64,000 nucleotides of DNA from Acholoe squamosa (Eukaryota > Annelida > Polychaeta > Phyllodocida > Polynoidae). Positions 12,095 to 23,160 of this stretch are shown here, piece by piece; positions within the stretch are counted from its first letter, which is position 1; the number at the start of each line of letters is the position of its first letter. The stretch is from positions 53,478,089 to 53,542,088 of the forward strand of contig OX439040.1 in assembly GCA_949317995.1 (NCBI GenBank), given 5' to 3'. A model generated the notes under the pieces. It was not told the DNA's origin. It made no database searches and saw only the letters and a program-made list of their open reading frames with translations. A program made the position numbers and the translations under genes.

Positions 12095-12282
12095 GGCCTG
12101 CATATCCTGTTTGAGTGGAGCAGGCTTAGGGTATACAAATACGCTGAGACGGATGTGACTTGTCGCTTGTCTTTACGCTGGCCTGCTGAACGGACCTTGT
12201 CTGGACCCAGCAGGCACGATGGATGAGTGGACGCCCCAGGAGTTTACCTAAGCTAGAGTATAGACGAGATCATCACCTTTGA

Positions 12283-12528
12283 GTGTTTGCTTATAACAGA
12301 AGTCTTCAAGACGATTATGTTAAACAGTCTGTAAGACAAACACGTTTCAATATTGCACCTGTATTAGATTATCCCATCCCCAAATGTCGAGCATATGAAT
12401 ATTGTCCTAAAGTCTTGTCAGGCAAAGCTTGGAATAATCTCGATATAGATAGTAAAAGTATCACTGAAAAGCAGGAGTTCAAACAAAAATCTAAGGCTGA
12501 AATGATCTCAAAAATTCCAATAGTATAG
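12283..12528 (+). mobile_element. LINE reverse transcriptase C-terminal fragment
   Basis: A plus-strand reading frame with the features of the C-terminal tail of LINE ORF2 proteins (FAYNRSLQDDY..., GKAWNNLD..., a basic end). It resembles the tail of the LINE at 35.1-35.4 kb ([14 protein letters not shown]..., ISWNTLPTG). It is followed at 12605-12696 by an ATT repeat, as in LINE families that end in short simple repeats. The copy is strongly 5'-truncated; no endonuclease or catalytic RT part remains. Confidence 0.6.
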
Positions 12529-12604
12529 TGAAAATCAATAATGACCATAACTATCTTTTGAGAACTAGGTGTAGTTACCGTGCCAGGTCACTAAGACAAC
12601 ATCA

Positions 12605-12616
12605 GTATTATTATTG

Positions 12617-12696
<80 letters not shown>
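12605..12696. repeat. (ATT)n microsatellite
   Basis: About 30 ATT units, almost perfect. It probably represents the 3' tail of the truncated LINE just upstream. Confidence 0.95.
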
Positions 12697-12778
12697 GATA
12701 TCATTTTACTACTTTACCATTTCCTCAAACTAATAAGTTGATTGTATTACCTGTCCTCATATGAAGGGAAGGGAGGAA

Positions 12779-12810
12779 GGGGGGTAGGGGAGCTAGGGGG
12801 GCTGGGGGTC
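12779..12810 (+). promoter_or_regulatory. G-quadruplex-forming motif
   Basis: Four or more runs of four to six G separated by short loops (GGGGGG TA GGGG AGCTA GGGGGG CT GGGGG). This satisfies the usual G4 pattern. It lies about 85 bp upstream of a TATA-like sequence. Confidence 0.6.
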
Positions 12811-12863
12811 TTTATTAAAAAAGTTGTAACAAGGTTATAAGTATCACTTCATATGTGTGCTGT

Positions 12864-12902
12864 GATTGGTCAATACTGGTCACATGTCAAGCACTATAAA
12901 AG
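12864..12902 (+). promoter_or_regulatory. Candidate core promoter (inverted CCAAT, TATA)
   Basis: GATTGGTCA at 12864-12872 is an inverted CCAAT box. TATAAAAG at 12895-12902 lies about 25 bp downstream. The motif AAGTATCACTTCA occurs on both sides (about 12839 and 12975). No coding exon follows before the microsatellite and the inserted Gypsy element, so the target gene is unknown. Confidence 0.35.
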
Positions 12903-13003
12903 GGCACTTTTTCAAAATTGGTGCCATTCCAGCAGTAACTGCGATCGAGTTCACAACTACCCCATACAAAATATAAGTATCACTTCAGGTTGATTGTCAT
13001 GAC

Positions 13004-13005
<2 letters not shown>

Positions 13006-13066
<61 letters not shown>
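13006..13066. repeat. (AT)n microsatellite, insertion site of the Gypsy element
   Basis: Pure AT dinucleotides run directly into the left LTR and resume after the right LTR (23565-23595). The element therefore inserted into an AT microsatellite. The target duplication cannot be delimited within it. Confidence 0.95.
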
Positions 13067-13069
<3 letters not shown>

Positions 13070-13413
13070 AATAACCAGAGTCGACACCGTATATAAAGAA
13101 TGGAGTATAAAGTTACAACCGTTGTTGTTGTTTTATTTCTTCAGAGCCTTAAGGACTAACAGTCACTGGTCATCAGTTACTTGCTTATACTGATACTTGT
13201 ACTTGTACTTATTCTTGCTTAGAGACGCCACTCTGTTCGTGAGCTAGGACTAGCCACCGAACTTATCTTAAGATAGCTTACACGTAGGCCACCTGAGTGT
13301 CTGATCGCGTCTGCTATAAAACCACCGAACACCGCGTTTTATAGCCCCCGGTGCGGGAACCCGCCACCGAGCTTCGGTGGCCGCCGCCGAGCCGCCGGCC
13401 TATGTTTATTACA
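13067..13413 (-). repeat. 3' LTR of the Gypsy element
   Basis: Begins TGTAATAACCAGAG and ends GTTTATTACA on the plus strand. It keeps the TATA-like CTATAAAACG (minus strand) and the AATAAA near the minus-strand 3' end, but lacks the block holding two CRE sites that is present in the other LTR. Confidence 0.95.
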
Positions 13414-14243
13414 TCCCTCCCACCTTACTTTATTCTATGGGTATAACATTTATAATAAACATTACTCGAGTGTCCAACAATGGCACCCGGGCCGTACAGC
13501 CTAAGGACTCGTATTACTTTACTTAACCTAGATTCTTTTACCCCTATAATTACTGTAGTATGTACCAGGTGAGTATCCCCCCTTTATTATCATGATTAGT
13601 TACCATACCTTTGGGCTCCAACAGCGGACCGCCCGTCTTTAACTCCCTAACTATATAATATTGTAATAACCAGACTAGCGCGTGAACGACTTACAATGAC
13701 TTAATCTGGACTACCAGCACCAACAGTGGGCTGTTCCTAATTTACTTATGCACCAAATGTGACATCAATTATCATACTCTAGGAATAAACTGTTATTAAT
13801 AAGAAACTGACCGTGTTTGGTTTTTGTGATAACCTTATATCTACATTTATACACTTAACGAAATATATACATCCGAACACCGGAGATCTGCGGTCTAGAA
13901 GGGCGCGGTAAAACAGCTGCAGGAATTGGGGCCGTCTCTTCCTTGTCCTGGCCACGGGGATCCTCCCGACTCTCTGGGCCGCCAGCCCTTATCTTATGCT
14001 GCTTGTCTTATGCCCTGGGGGCTTCCAGGGGTGTTCAGGGCCTGGGTTTCCTGGCAGGTACTCAATCCCCCACCAGTACTCCCCTTACCCCTACTAACCC
14101 CCTTCACACCCCCCTTCCCGGCTGTCTTTCAGCTTCTCGGCTGCGCCCTCCGACGTCCCTGCCATCCCTTCTCACCGGCCACTGCCCGTCCCCTCTTCCC
14201 TCACGTGTCTCTCCCTCTCCCTCCTGGCAACCGCTCCTCCCTC
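13414..14243 (-). other. Polypurine tract and 3' noncoding region of the Gypsy element
   Basis: Next to the 3' LTR the minus strand reads AAGGTGGGAGGGA (13414-13426), a polypurine tract for plus-strand priming. The rest, up to the end of the third coding region, has no clear gene. At 13662-13676 the plus strand repeats the LTR start motif TGTAATAACCAGA. Confidence 0.6.
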
Positions 14244-17200
14244 CTACTGGCTCCCCCTCTGCTGTTCCTCCCTGACCATCCGACGGATCCGCTCCTCTAG
14301 GTCGCGGCTCAAGGGCGCCTCGGCTGGTCGCGGTGGTGGCGGCTGCGGGGCGGCCCTGGAGGGCCCTGAGAGCGGTGGGACGAAGGGTGGGAGGGTCTGG
14401 TGGCCATATCTCCCTTGTCCCTGGGCTGACGGCGGCGGTAGACCCAAGCCCGAACTCTGAGGCCCGGCCGTCCCAACTGCTCCTGGCGCCTGGGTGGGCG
14501 GTCTGCCCGCTGTAGCCGACGGTGGGGGTCGCCCCACTCCCAGAGGGGGAGGTGGAGGTGGTGGTGGGGGCACGCCTCCCTGACCCATCCCTGGGTCGTA
14601 CCTCTGAACTGTAGTCGCGTAATAGTGTGTACGCCACAGGGATGGGCCCACCAGCTCCACCCACCCGTGCGCCCGTCCTCCTACGGGGGTGTATTCATCG
14701 CCCAAGTCCGGGGATGGAGCCAGCCCCACCGCCCACTTCTGTAGCTTGTCGGGGTTGTCCACCCGCCGCCAGGGGATTCGTTGGTAGGTATCCCCAATCC
14801 AAAGCGGCCTCCCCGCCAGCGGGTCCATTTCCTCCGCTCGCGGCAACCCGGGGACCTCCACCCCAGGGATCCTCTCCCCCCACTCTTCCCGCCACTCCTC
14901 TCTCCTGGGCCCCGCCCCCCGGCGGCCCCTCTCCTCCTCGTACCTCTCCTCGTACTCCCGGCGCCTCCGGTACTCCCCGTAACTTTCATTCCTGTGGGGG
15001 CCAGCCTCGTACCGCTGACTCCCCCGGCCCTCTCGCCTCGTCTCCTCCTCCACTCTTCTCTCCTCCCATCTCCTCCTTTCCCTTTCCTCAACCTGTCTCT
15101 CCTCCCTCTCTCTCCTATCCCGGTCCTCTCTCTCCTTCTTCTCGTGGGCCGCTCTCTCCTCCCTCTCTCTCCGATCTTCTCTCTCCTTCCTCTCCCTCTC
15201 ATCCTTCTCCTTCCTTTCCTTAGCCACTCGTTCCTCCCTTTCCTTCTTTTCTCTAGTCGCCTTCTCCTCTCTCTCTCTTTTCTCGGCCATCTCCTTCTTT
15301 TCCCTCGCAACTCTCTCCTCCCTCTCCTTTCTCTCCTTCTCCTCTCTTTCTTTCTTTTCTTTATCCCTCTTTTCTCTGGCCGCTCTCTCCTCCTCCCTCT
15401 CCTTCTTCTCCTTTTCCCTCCTTTCCTTTTCCCTAGCCGCCTTCTCCTCGTCCCTCTCCCTCCTCTCTCTCCCTTTCTTCTCCTTGGCCGCTCTTTCTGC
15501 CTCTCTCTCCGTCCTCTCTCTCTCTTTGCTGCCCTTCCTCCTCCTCCCTCCCTTTTCTGTCCCGCTCTTTCCTGTCTTTAGTGGCCGTCTCCCCCTCTCT
15601 CTCCTTCTTTTCTCGGGGTGCTTTTACATCCTCTCCTCCCTTCTTCTCTCTTTCTCCCGCTCCCTGACCAGCGGCCACGGGTAGCGGCGCGCCCCCCCAT
15701 CGTGACCGTGCGGATCTCGGCCTCGGCCTCAGGCGCTGGGCTGTCCTCACGGTCCAGCCCCGTAAGGGTGATAACCCGCCTGTCGCCCGCCTCCTCCGGA
15801 GATGCCTCCTCCTCGTCGGAGTCCGTAGTCAGGGGCACGCTGCGGTAGGCCACCGCCCCCAGACTGGGCTCCTCTTCCTCCCAGTTGAGTTCCTCCTCCT
15901 CCTGGCTGTCGTCCACCACTCGGGCGGCGATGAGGCCCTCCAGGTGGCTCCCCGGAGCCTGGGTGTTGTTGTCGGAGGTGTGGGGCTGAACGGGGGGCGG
16001 CGTAGTTTGTAGGATACGCCGCACCTGCTCCGGCGGTAGGCCCTGGCGGGGGGACCCCCCAGCGACCGATTCGCTCCCCCCCCCTTCTGTGTCCACCGTG
16101 GCAGGTGAGGGGCGGTCCAGCGACACCACCTCCCCTTCGGGGGTCCGCCACTGCCGACGTTGCAGGGCTTCTGCCAGTAACTGCCGCTGGTAACGCCTCG
16201 CCATCTCCTGGGCCATCTGGCCCGTTTGTCGGAGGAGACCTTCTCCGACCCCGGCTGGGGCTGGGTCGCCCCCCTCGCTCCGGAGCAGCGACTGCAGCAG
16301 GAGCGGGTCGCCCTCTCCCCCGGCGGAGGGGGCATCCAGAACCTGGTCTAGGATGGCCTCCGCTTCCGCCCCCAAGGTCGACCGGACGGGTGTGCACCGC
16401 CCCATTTCCTCCACCAGGACCCTGGCGGCCTCCCGGTCCTCCGCCGAGTGGTGACGGGACCGGCCTTGCTCTGCCGCGCCCTGGGCCTGGTCGCCCCCGG
16501 CTCCCGTCCGGGCCACCTTGCTGGGTGTGGCCGCCTCCTCCTCTCCCTCCCCCAACTCGATCCGGGGCGGAGAGGCGTCCCACGCCTCCGCGGCCCCCCT
16601 CGACTCCGACTTCCGCTTTCGATCCCTCTGCGGCGAGCGGCTGTGCTCTCACTACACTGCGCAGCCGCCGGGGTGATCGACGCGGGCTTGCGGGCACGGG
16701 AGTCCTTTCCGTGGTCAGGTGGGCCGCCCTTCGGGCGCTACTGCGGGAGCGGGGCCTGGGCGAGTCCTGAGCGCTGGCGGGGCTGGCCGCCGGGCTATCC
16801 TCCCCACTCTCGGTGGCCCTTTCCCCGGTGGTTGCCTCCTCGGCGGTCTTCTCCCCGTGGTCGGCGGCCTCCTCCACGCGGTCGGTGGCCGTCTCCGAGG
16901 CGTGGCCCTCCTCCCCTTCGGGGTCTGCACTAACGCCCTCTCCGGATGGCGATGGCTCCTCCCCGGTGGCAGTGGCTGCCGCTCCGGTGGCGACCCCCCT
17001 ATACCGTATGGTTGACAACGGTGGCCGATCAGCCCTGGACAGGCTCAGCCACGGGTGGCCCGGATGCTGTGTTGCCATGTGAGTCATGAGGTCGTCCCAC
17101 CGACCCTCTTTTGCCTGCGCCTGGCATTTCTTCCCCGGGCAGTTCCACCCCGGCCCCTTCTCCGCATGGACAGCCTTCACATGCCGCGAGAGGCTATCCT

Positions 17201-17501
17201 TTCGCATAAATTTGCGGCCACAAATGGAACAGGGGAGTGGCACCGACGACTTCTTCATGATGTCGGATTCGGTGTCGGTGTCTCTTTCGGGCCACGTCGC
17301 GCCTCGTTCTCGCCTTTCTAGGTCGGCGGCCCTAACGAGGTCGCGGTGTAGTTCCCGATCGCTACACCAGGCGGCCTCCGCGTCAGCCGTTGGTGTTCGG
17401 CGGTCGGTGGGTGTGGCCGTGGCCACCTCCATTTCCCGCCTCTGCCTTTCCTCCCACCGCCGATTCTTGGCCGCAAAAATTGCGACCACCTTGTCACTCA
17501 T
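14244..17501 (-). CDS. Third coding region of the Gypsy element: C2H2 zinc-finger and coiled-coil protein
   Basis: On the minus strand, downstream of integrase and open in the same frame, a methionine at 17501 (MSDKVVAIFAAKNRRW) starts a protein-like stretch. Near 17250-17180 there is a classical C2H2 finger (C-x2-C-x12-H-x4-H, CSICGRKF...), then a second Cys/His group (C-x4-C-x14-H-x4-H). These are followed by acidic and Arg/Ser-rich segments, a basic NLS-like RDRKRK (about 16615), an Arg/Gln-rich helical part (16400-16150), acidic repeats (EEEELNWEEEE), about 250 residues of Lys/Glu/Arg repeats that would form a long coiled coil or single alpha helix (15650-15000), and a Pro/Gly-rich C-terminus ending at 14244. 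The frame changes near 16640, 15690 (a C run) and 15535. It occupies the env position but shows no signal peptide or membrane helix, so an envelope role is not supported. Nucleic-acid binding is inferred from the fingers. Confidence 0.65.
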
Positions 17502-18960
17502 CTCTCCCTCCGGACCGATCGCAGGTAAGTCCTTCTGTTGTTGAGACAATTTCCCCCGCCCCACCACTCTCTCAGTGCTAATTTCCTTTCTTTCGTTTTC
17601 AGGGCGCCACCCCCCACCGTGGCCAGCCGGTGGCCGAAGGATGAAATTCGTTGCCCCGGGTCTGGGAACCCTCACTCCACGCCTTCCAGCCTCTCTCCGG
17701 ATTCCCTCTCTCTCAGGTAAGCCACCCCCACCTTTTTCCTCTCTTTTTACGAGATTCCAGTGCCAATATGACGCGCACAAGCGCCCTCCTCTTCTAGTCA
17801 CCGCACCCATGGGAGCCGCCAAGTCGCCGGTGTCCCTGTGGTCGGCGGGAGTTGCCTTGGTTACCGCCGTAACACCCGGATGTGGCCCGCCTTCCGCCGA
17901 CCACACTAGGTGGCGCCCCGGTGGCTTTCCCCCTGCGGCTGCTCCAGAGGGCGCCACCGGTGGCCACTCCCCACCGGTGGCCGACTCCGCCCACCGTACC
18001 ACCTCTACAGGTTCCTCCCGCGGGGCCTGGGTCTTTTTCAGTAAGTCATAGTGAACCACTCGGACCTTCCGGCCCTTCTTGATCTCCCAAACCGGCCCCC
18101 CCAAACTCCGGGTGATCGTCCAGGGGCCCGACCATGGCCGCATGAACTTGGGACACTTGCCTACCTCTTTCTTAGGCAGCAGGTAGTATACCGTGTCCCC
18201 GACGGCCAGGTCCTCCCCCCTCACTCGGGTGGAATAGTTCCTCTCCTGGCGGCGGACCGCTTCCCCCATGTGCTTTAAAGCGTAAGCGTGGCCCTTCGCC
18301 ATCCGGACTTTCAGTTCTACGGCGAACCCCTCCCCACTCCCGGCCCTCCCCGGGTGGCCCCCTTCCGGCTGGGGGTAGATGAGGCTCCCAGGTAACAGTG
18401 TCTCCCTCCCCATCATCATAAAGTTGGGGGTCTGGTTGGTCGACGCCTGCACCGACGACCGATACGCGGCCATGACGAACGGTAGCTGTAAGTCCCAGTC
18501 AGCTTGGTTATCGTCCACCGTCATGGCGAGCATGGCCTCCACGGTGCAGTTGCACCTCTCCACCAATCCATCCGACTTCGGATTGTAGGGACAGGTACGG
18601 GTCTGTGCCACCCCCAAGAGACGGTGCACCTCCCGGAACATCTGAGCTTGAAAATTCCTCCCCTGGTCCGTATGGATCGTCCCCGGTGGCCCTAGTCGGC
18701 AGACCACCTCCGTAACGAAGGCCCGGGCGACTGTTTCTGCCTCCTGGTCCGGCAAGGGGATAGCCTCCGCCCACTTCGTGAAATAGTCCATTACCAGAAG
18801 GATGTGCCGGTTCTTTCTCCCTGTCCTCGGCAACGGCCCCATCAGGTCCATGGCCATTCTTTCCAGCGTCGCCGCTACCGGCACATGTCTCATCATGGAC
18901 CGGGGGGGGGTGCACGGGCCCCTTCCTGCTGAGGCATTGCGGGCAGGTCTCCAACCACTG
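17502..18960 (-). CDS. Integrase (C-terminal part of Gypsy Pol)
   Basis: Minus strand. The HHCC zinc-binding part lies upstream, around 19080-18950 (HGAPLSSHFG..., ending CPQCLSRKG). The catalytic core follows: Asp in MDLMGPL near 18850, Asp in HTDQGRNF near 18690, and Glu in the LVERCN motif near 18580, matching the D,D-35-E pattern of retroelement integrases. A C-terminal stretch like GDTVYYLLPKK...PWSGPW follows near 18200-18090. A run of C/G at 18900-18912 coincides with a frame change inside integrase. There is no stop between integrase and the third coding region, so a fusion or a spliced message is possible. The stretch 17510-18050 between them is rich in Gly, Pro and Arg and has no domain. 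Confidence 0.85.
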
Positions 18961-21758
18961 TATTAGGTCCCTTCTGTAACTGGGCCAGTAATAGGTTTGC
19001 TGTAACCGTCGTAGGCTGCGTGCCCTCCCGAAGTGGCTGCTCAGAGGAGCCCCATGCACTTCCGCCAACACCTCCGGCACCCTTCCCTCCGGGACGACTA
19101 TCTGGCCGAAGGATCGGCCCCCCGGCTCCCACCAGACCCGGGTAAGCACCCCTCCCTCTAGCCTCAGTCGCGGCACCTGTACCGCCAGCGCCCGCACGGC
19201 GTAGGGTTCCCCGGCCAATTCGTCCGATGCGGGGCCCGCGTTCTCCGCTACCCACCGCCGGACCCTCTCCAGAATGGCGTCCTGGTTCTGTACTGCCGCC
19301 CAGTGCTCCGCGGAGGACAAGACGGGACCCTCCTCCTCCCCGTCCTCCTCCGCCGTCCGGGGCCTCCCGCTGGCCTCCTCAGCCTCTGCCTCTGCGGCTG
19401 CCTCCCTCCTCGTTACTGCCCTACATTCTCCCGGTTGGTCGAACAGGGGATAGCCCCCCTCCCCCTCCATACCGCACTGAGTGCATGGCCGCCTGGACAA
19501 CCCATCCGCGTTACCATGATCCCGGCCGGGGCGGTGTTCGATCACGTGATCGAACGTCTCCAGGAGTTGTAACCACCGGGCCACCTGCCCTTCTGGTTCC
19601 CGGAAGCTCGCCAGCCATTTAAGGGCTGCATGGTCTGTGCGTATCCGGACCGGCCGCCCAACCAGGTAGTGCCGAAACTTTTTTACCGCGAACACCACCG
19701 CCAGCAATTCCCGCCTCGTCACACAGTAGTTGCGTTCGCAATGGCTAAGCGTCCTACTGGCATAGGCCAACGGTCGTTCCTGCCCCTCCTGCATCTGCGA
19801 GAGGACGGCGCCTAGCCCCATATCGCTGGCGTCCGTGTCCAGCAGAAGGCGCCCCTCCGCCCTTGGATATGCCACTCCGGAGCCTCACTCAGTTTCTCCT
19901 TCAGACAATGGAAGGCCTCCGCACAGGATCTGTCCCAGCGGAATCTTTTGCTCTTTTCAGTTAATTCCGACAGGGGCCGTGCGATGGCCGCGAACCCGGG
20001 CACAAAGCTGCGGTAGTAGCCACACAACCCCAGGAAGGACCGGACATCCGTTACCGAGACCGGGGTGGGCCATTCCCGCACAGCTGCCACCTTCTCGGGA
20101 TCGGTCCCGATCCCCGTCTTATCTATGCGGTGGCCAAGGAAGTTGACCTGTTCCCTCACGAACTGGCACTTACTGGCCTTGACCTTGAGACCGGCCTCCT
20201 GTAGCCGCTTTAGTACCGTCTCCAGCCGGGTGGCGTGTTCGGCGAGGGTGGCCGAGAACACGATGATGTCGTCCAGGTATACGAGACAGGTGGACCACTG
20301 CAGCCCTCGCATCACCACTTCCATCAAGCGTTCGAATGTCCCGGGCGCGTTGCAGAGCCCGAACGGCATTACTTTGAATTGGAACAAGCCCCGGTGCGTC
20401 ACAAACGCCGTCTTCGGCTTATCCGCCCCCTCCATAGCCACCTGCCAGTATCCCGACGCCAAGTCCAACGTGCTGAACCAACACGCCCCCGCCATCGAGT
20501 CCAGTGAATCGTCTATCCGTGGCAGTGGGTAGGCGTCCTTAACCGTCACCGCGTTTAGGCGGCGGTAGTCCACACAAAACCGCACCCTCCCATCCTTTTT
20601 CTTTACCAGGACCACGGGGCTTGCCCACGGACCCGTCGCCGGCTCTATGACGCCCCTCCTCAACATCTCCTCCACTTCCTTGTCCACGACCTCCCGTCGA
20701 TGCGGCGCCAGTCGTCGGGGAGCCATTTTAATAGGGGCCGCCCCCCCTGTCTCTATGGTGTGTGAGACCAAGTCAGTATGTCCCAGGTCCTCATCGCCCT
20801 CCTGGAATGCTGCCTTATTCCGGGCAATGAGCTGGATCCACTCCTGATCATCCTCGACCTGGGTTCCCACCAACAGCTGCTGTACGAGCGTCCGGGACCC
20901 CTCGCGTGGCCCCTCCTCGGTCACCAGCCGGCACTCCTCCCCCCGGAGCTCCTCCTCCCACACAGCCTCGGCCACAGCCACGTGCATTCCCTCGTACAGG
21001 ACCACTGGATTAGGGCCCGGATTACAGACCAGGACCGGCACCTCCCCCCTCTCGGGTGTCACCAGTGCCCTGCCTATCCGAATCCCCCTCGCCATCTCCA
21101 CCTTCTCCACTCCTTCCACCAGCATGTCCGTCAGTCCGGCCGATTCCGGCACACGCGCCTGTATGACCCTCTCCGTGCGACCCCTCACCCATTCCGTCCG
21201 CGAGCTCACCAGTCGGCAGGGCTGAGTCCCGGGCTCCTCTTCCGGCCACACCAGCCTCTCCCCGGCCATGTCAATCGTCGCCCGCGTCTGCCTCAAGAAG
21301 TCTGCACCCAGCAGGCCCGGGGTAGATATATCGGCCACGACGAACGATGTAGTTTCCGCGCGGCCAGCGCACTGCAGCTCTGCCGTCACCCGACCCTCCA
21401 CCGGCAGCGGCTTCCCATCCACCGTATGGAATGCTGTTAACACCGGTCTCAGATCCCCAGGGGACCCCTCCGCCTTCCACCATGCTGTGGAGAGCAAGTT
21501 GCTGGTGGCCCCCGTGTCCACCACTAAGTGGATGTCCTTGCCCCATAACTTCCCTCCGACCTCCAGGCCGTTCCCCTTCTTTTCCTTCCGACCCAGCCAT
21601 TCTCTCCTCCTTTTCTCTCTATGGGTCTCCTCCCGGCTGGAAGAGGGGACCCCGTCTAGTTTTCCGAAGCCTTCTTCGTCGCCTCTCTCTTCCGAGCGGC
21701 CTCGACCCGCTTCCTCCAGACAGGGCAATCGCGCTTGAAGTGGTCTGGCGCCCCGCAC
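18961..21758 (-). CDS. Gypsy Pol: protease, reverse transcriptase, RNase H
   Basis: Minus strand. The frame overlaps the end of gag by about 100 nt and is in the -1 frame relative to it. The aspartic protease site VDTGATSN is near residue 80. Reverse transcriptase follows, with the active-site box YLDDIIVFS near residue 495. RNase H follows, with DTDASDMGLG, YCVTRRELLA and TDHAAL. Near 19870 the frame changes by one base between RT and RNase H (stop at 19812 in the RT frame). Order and motifs are typical of Ty3/Gypsy. A candidate slip sequence GGAAAAC lies directly before the gag stop, but I cannot show that it works. The protein would be made as Gag-Pol and processed by its own protease. Confidence 0.9.
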
Positions 21759-23098
21759 TCGAAGCAGCCCCGTCCCCTACTTGCCCCCTCCCCCTCCGCG
21801 GTTACCGGGGCCGATCGGGCCAGGGACTCCTTCATCTGGGTGACCGCCGCCCGCAGCTCCCCCATCTCTTCCGCCATTGACTTCGTGGCGGACCTGACCT
21901 TCACCGCCTTCGCCCGTTCCTCTTTAAGGTAAGTCTCCGCCCGTATACCCCTTTCCACCGCCCGTAGAAGAGTCGGAATCTCGCCCTGGTATATCCACTG
22001 TCGGAGCTCTGTATCCTCCAGACATTCGACAAATCTATCCTTAGCCATGCCATCTACCATCTGGGCGTCTGCATTGGGGTAGGACAGCCGCACCAGTCGC
22101 AGGATCTCCTCCGAGAGGGTTTGTAACTCCTCCCCCGGCTTCCGCACCCGGGTGCGGAGCAGAGCCTTATACGATTCCACCTGACTCTTCGGCTGGAATC
22201 TATTTACTAGTGCATCCCGCAACTTCTTATATCCCCCAGGAGCCGCCGGCCGCTCTGACGCCAATAGCCGCCGGGCGACCCCCGACAGGCTTATTCCCAG
22301 AAACGTCCCCGACTCCCTTTCCGTCCATCCGTTAGCCATGACGCAGAGGTCGAAGTGCGACAAAAACTCCTCCAGATCGCTCGACCCGTCGTACTTGCCC
22401 GGCATCACAATAGGCTTCCGGGTGGCCCCCTCGCCTCCGGGCCCCGGCCTGCCCGGGCGTATCCCGCCACCTGGCGCCATCATTCCCTGTGTCTGCTCTA
22501 TCCCCAGGGGCGTGGAGCTTCTGGCCCCCTCCACACTCTCCGTCCTAGAGCTACTTCTGGGGCTGCCCTGCCTCAGCCATTCTGCCAACGGGTCTGTCCC
22601 CTCCCTTCCAATCATCCCGCGGCCCTCTCTGACCTCCCCGTGGGCCCTGTCGGGGCACCACTCTCATGTCAGCTCCTCCCTCCGGTGATCCTCCTTATCA
22701 CTCCCCGCTCCACCGAACACTGGGCCACCGAACTGGCCAACCACTGAACCGCCGCCCTTCCCACCGAACCGGCCACCGAACTCAGTCGGGCCCATTTCGC
22801 TGTCCACTTTAGCGGCCGCACCAAGGGGTGCCCGGTGACTAGCCACGCCACCCTTTACTCCCACTTCCTGCCCAGGTGATGCTTCCTCTGCCCTCCTGTC
22901 CGGTCGCTCCTCCATCACCCACTTCCTGTCGTCTGCTCCGGTGGCGTCGGTGGCGCCGGCCGCCGCAGCCACCGGCCCTTTAACTTTAACAGAGACCTCC
23001 TCATCCACAACCTGGATCAGTTCTCCTCGCCTACCCGCCCCTAACTGCTCCTCCAGGGCTGCCCTCTCCTCCTCCATCTTTAATTCGCTATCTGCCAT
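21656..23098 (-). CDS. Gypsy Gag with one zinc knuckle
   Basis: Minus strand, starting MADSELKMEEER at 23098, 62 nt downstream of the 5' LTR. An N-terminal Gly/Ala-rich segment precedes a retrotransposon Gag capsid-like domain (KIVMPGKYDGS-type start with ...EEFLSHFD near 22400, VNRFQPKSQ near 22210). A single CCHC knuckle CFECGAPDHFKRDC lies near 21765, with a basic end up to the stop at 21656. The frame carries an in-frame TGA at 22664-22666, so as written only the first 145 codons or a protein restarting near 22615 could be made. Gag would form the particle and bind the genomic RNA. Confidence 0.85.
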
Positions 23099-23144
23099 GC
23101 CTGTGTTTCTACTCTGGTACACCCCAGTTCGTTAATGTACACAA

Positions 23145-23160
23145 CCACCGCTGTCACCAA
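23145..23160 (-). promoter_or_regulatory. Primer-binding site of the Gypsy element
   Basis: Directly after the 5' LTR the minus strand reads TTGGTGACAGCGGTGG. Its TGG start and its TGGTG-CAG-GTGG pattern resemble tRNA-Leu-type primer sites of other Gypsy elements. The exact tRNA is not proven. Confidence 0.6.

Noticed and set aside
13026-13066. Exact target duplication of the Gypsy element
   Set aside because: Both flanks are AT repeats, so no duplication length can be read.
14781-15581. Long plus-strand frames rich in Leu, Ser and Pro
   Set aside because: They are the complement of the Lys/Glu/Arg repeat region on the minus strand, with no domain, so they are shadows.
16105-16933. Plus-strand Pro/Gly/Arg-rich frames
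   Set aside because: GC-rich shadow of the third coding region of the Gypsy element.
14244-17501. Envelope gene of an errantivirus-type element
   Set aside because: No signal peptide, no membrane helix and no glycosylated ectodomain; zinc fingers and a charged coil instead.
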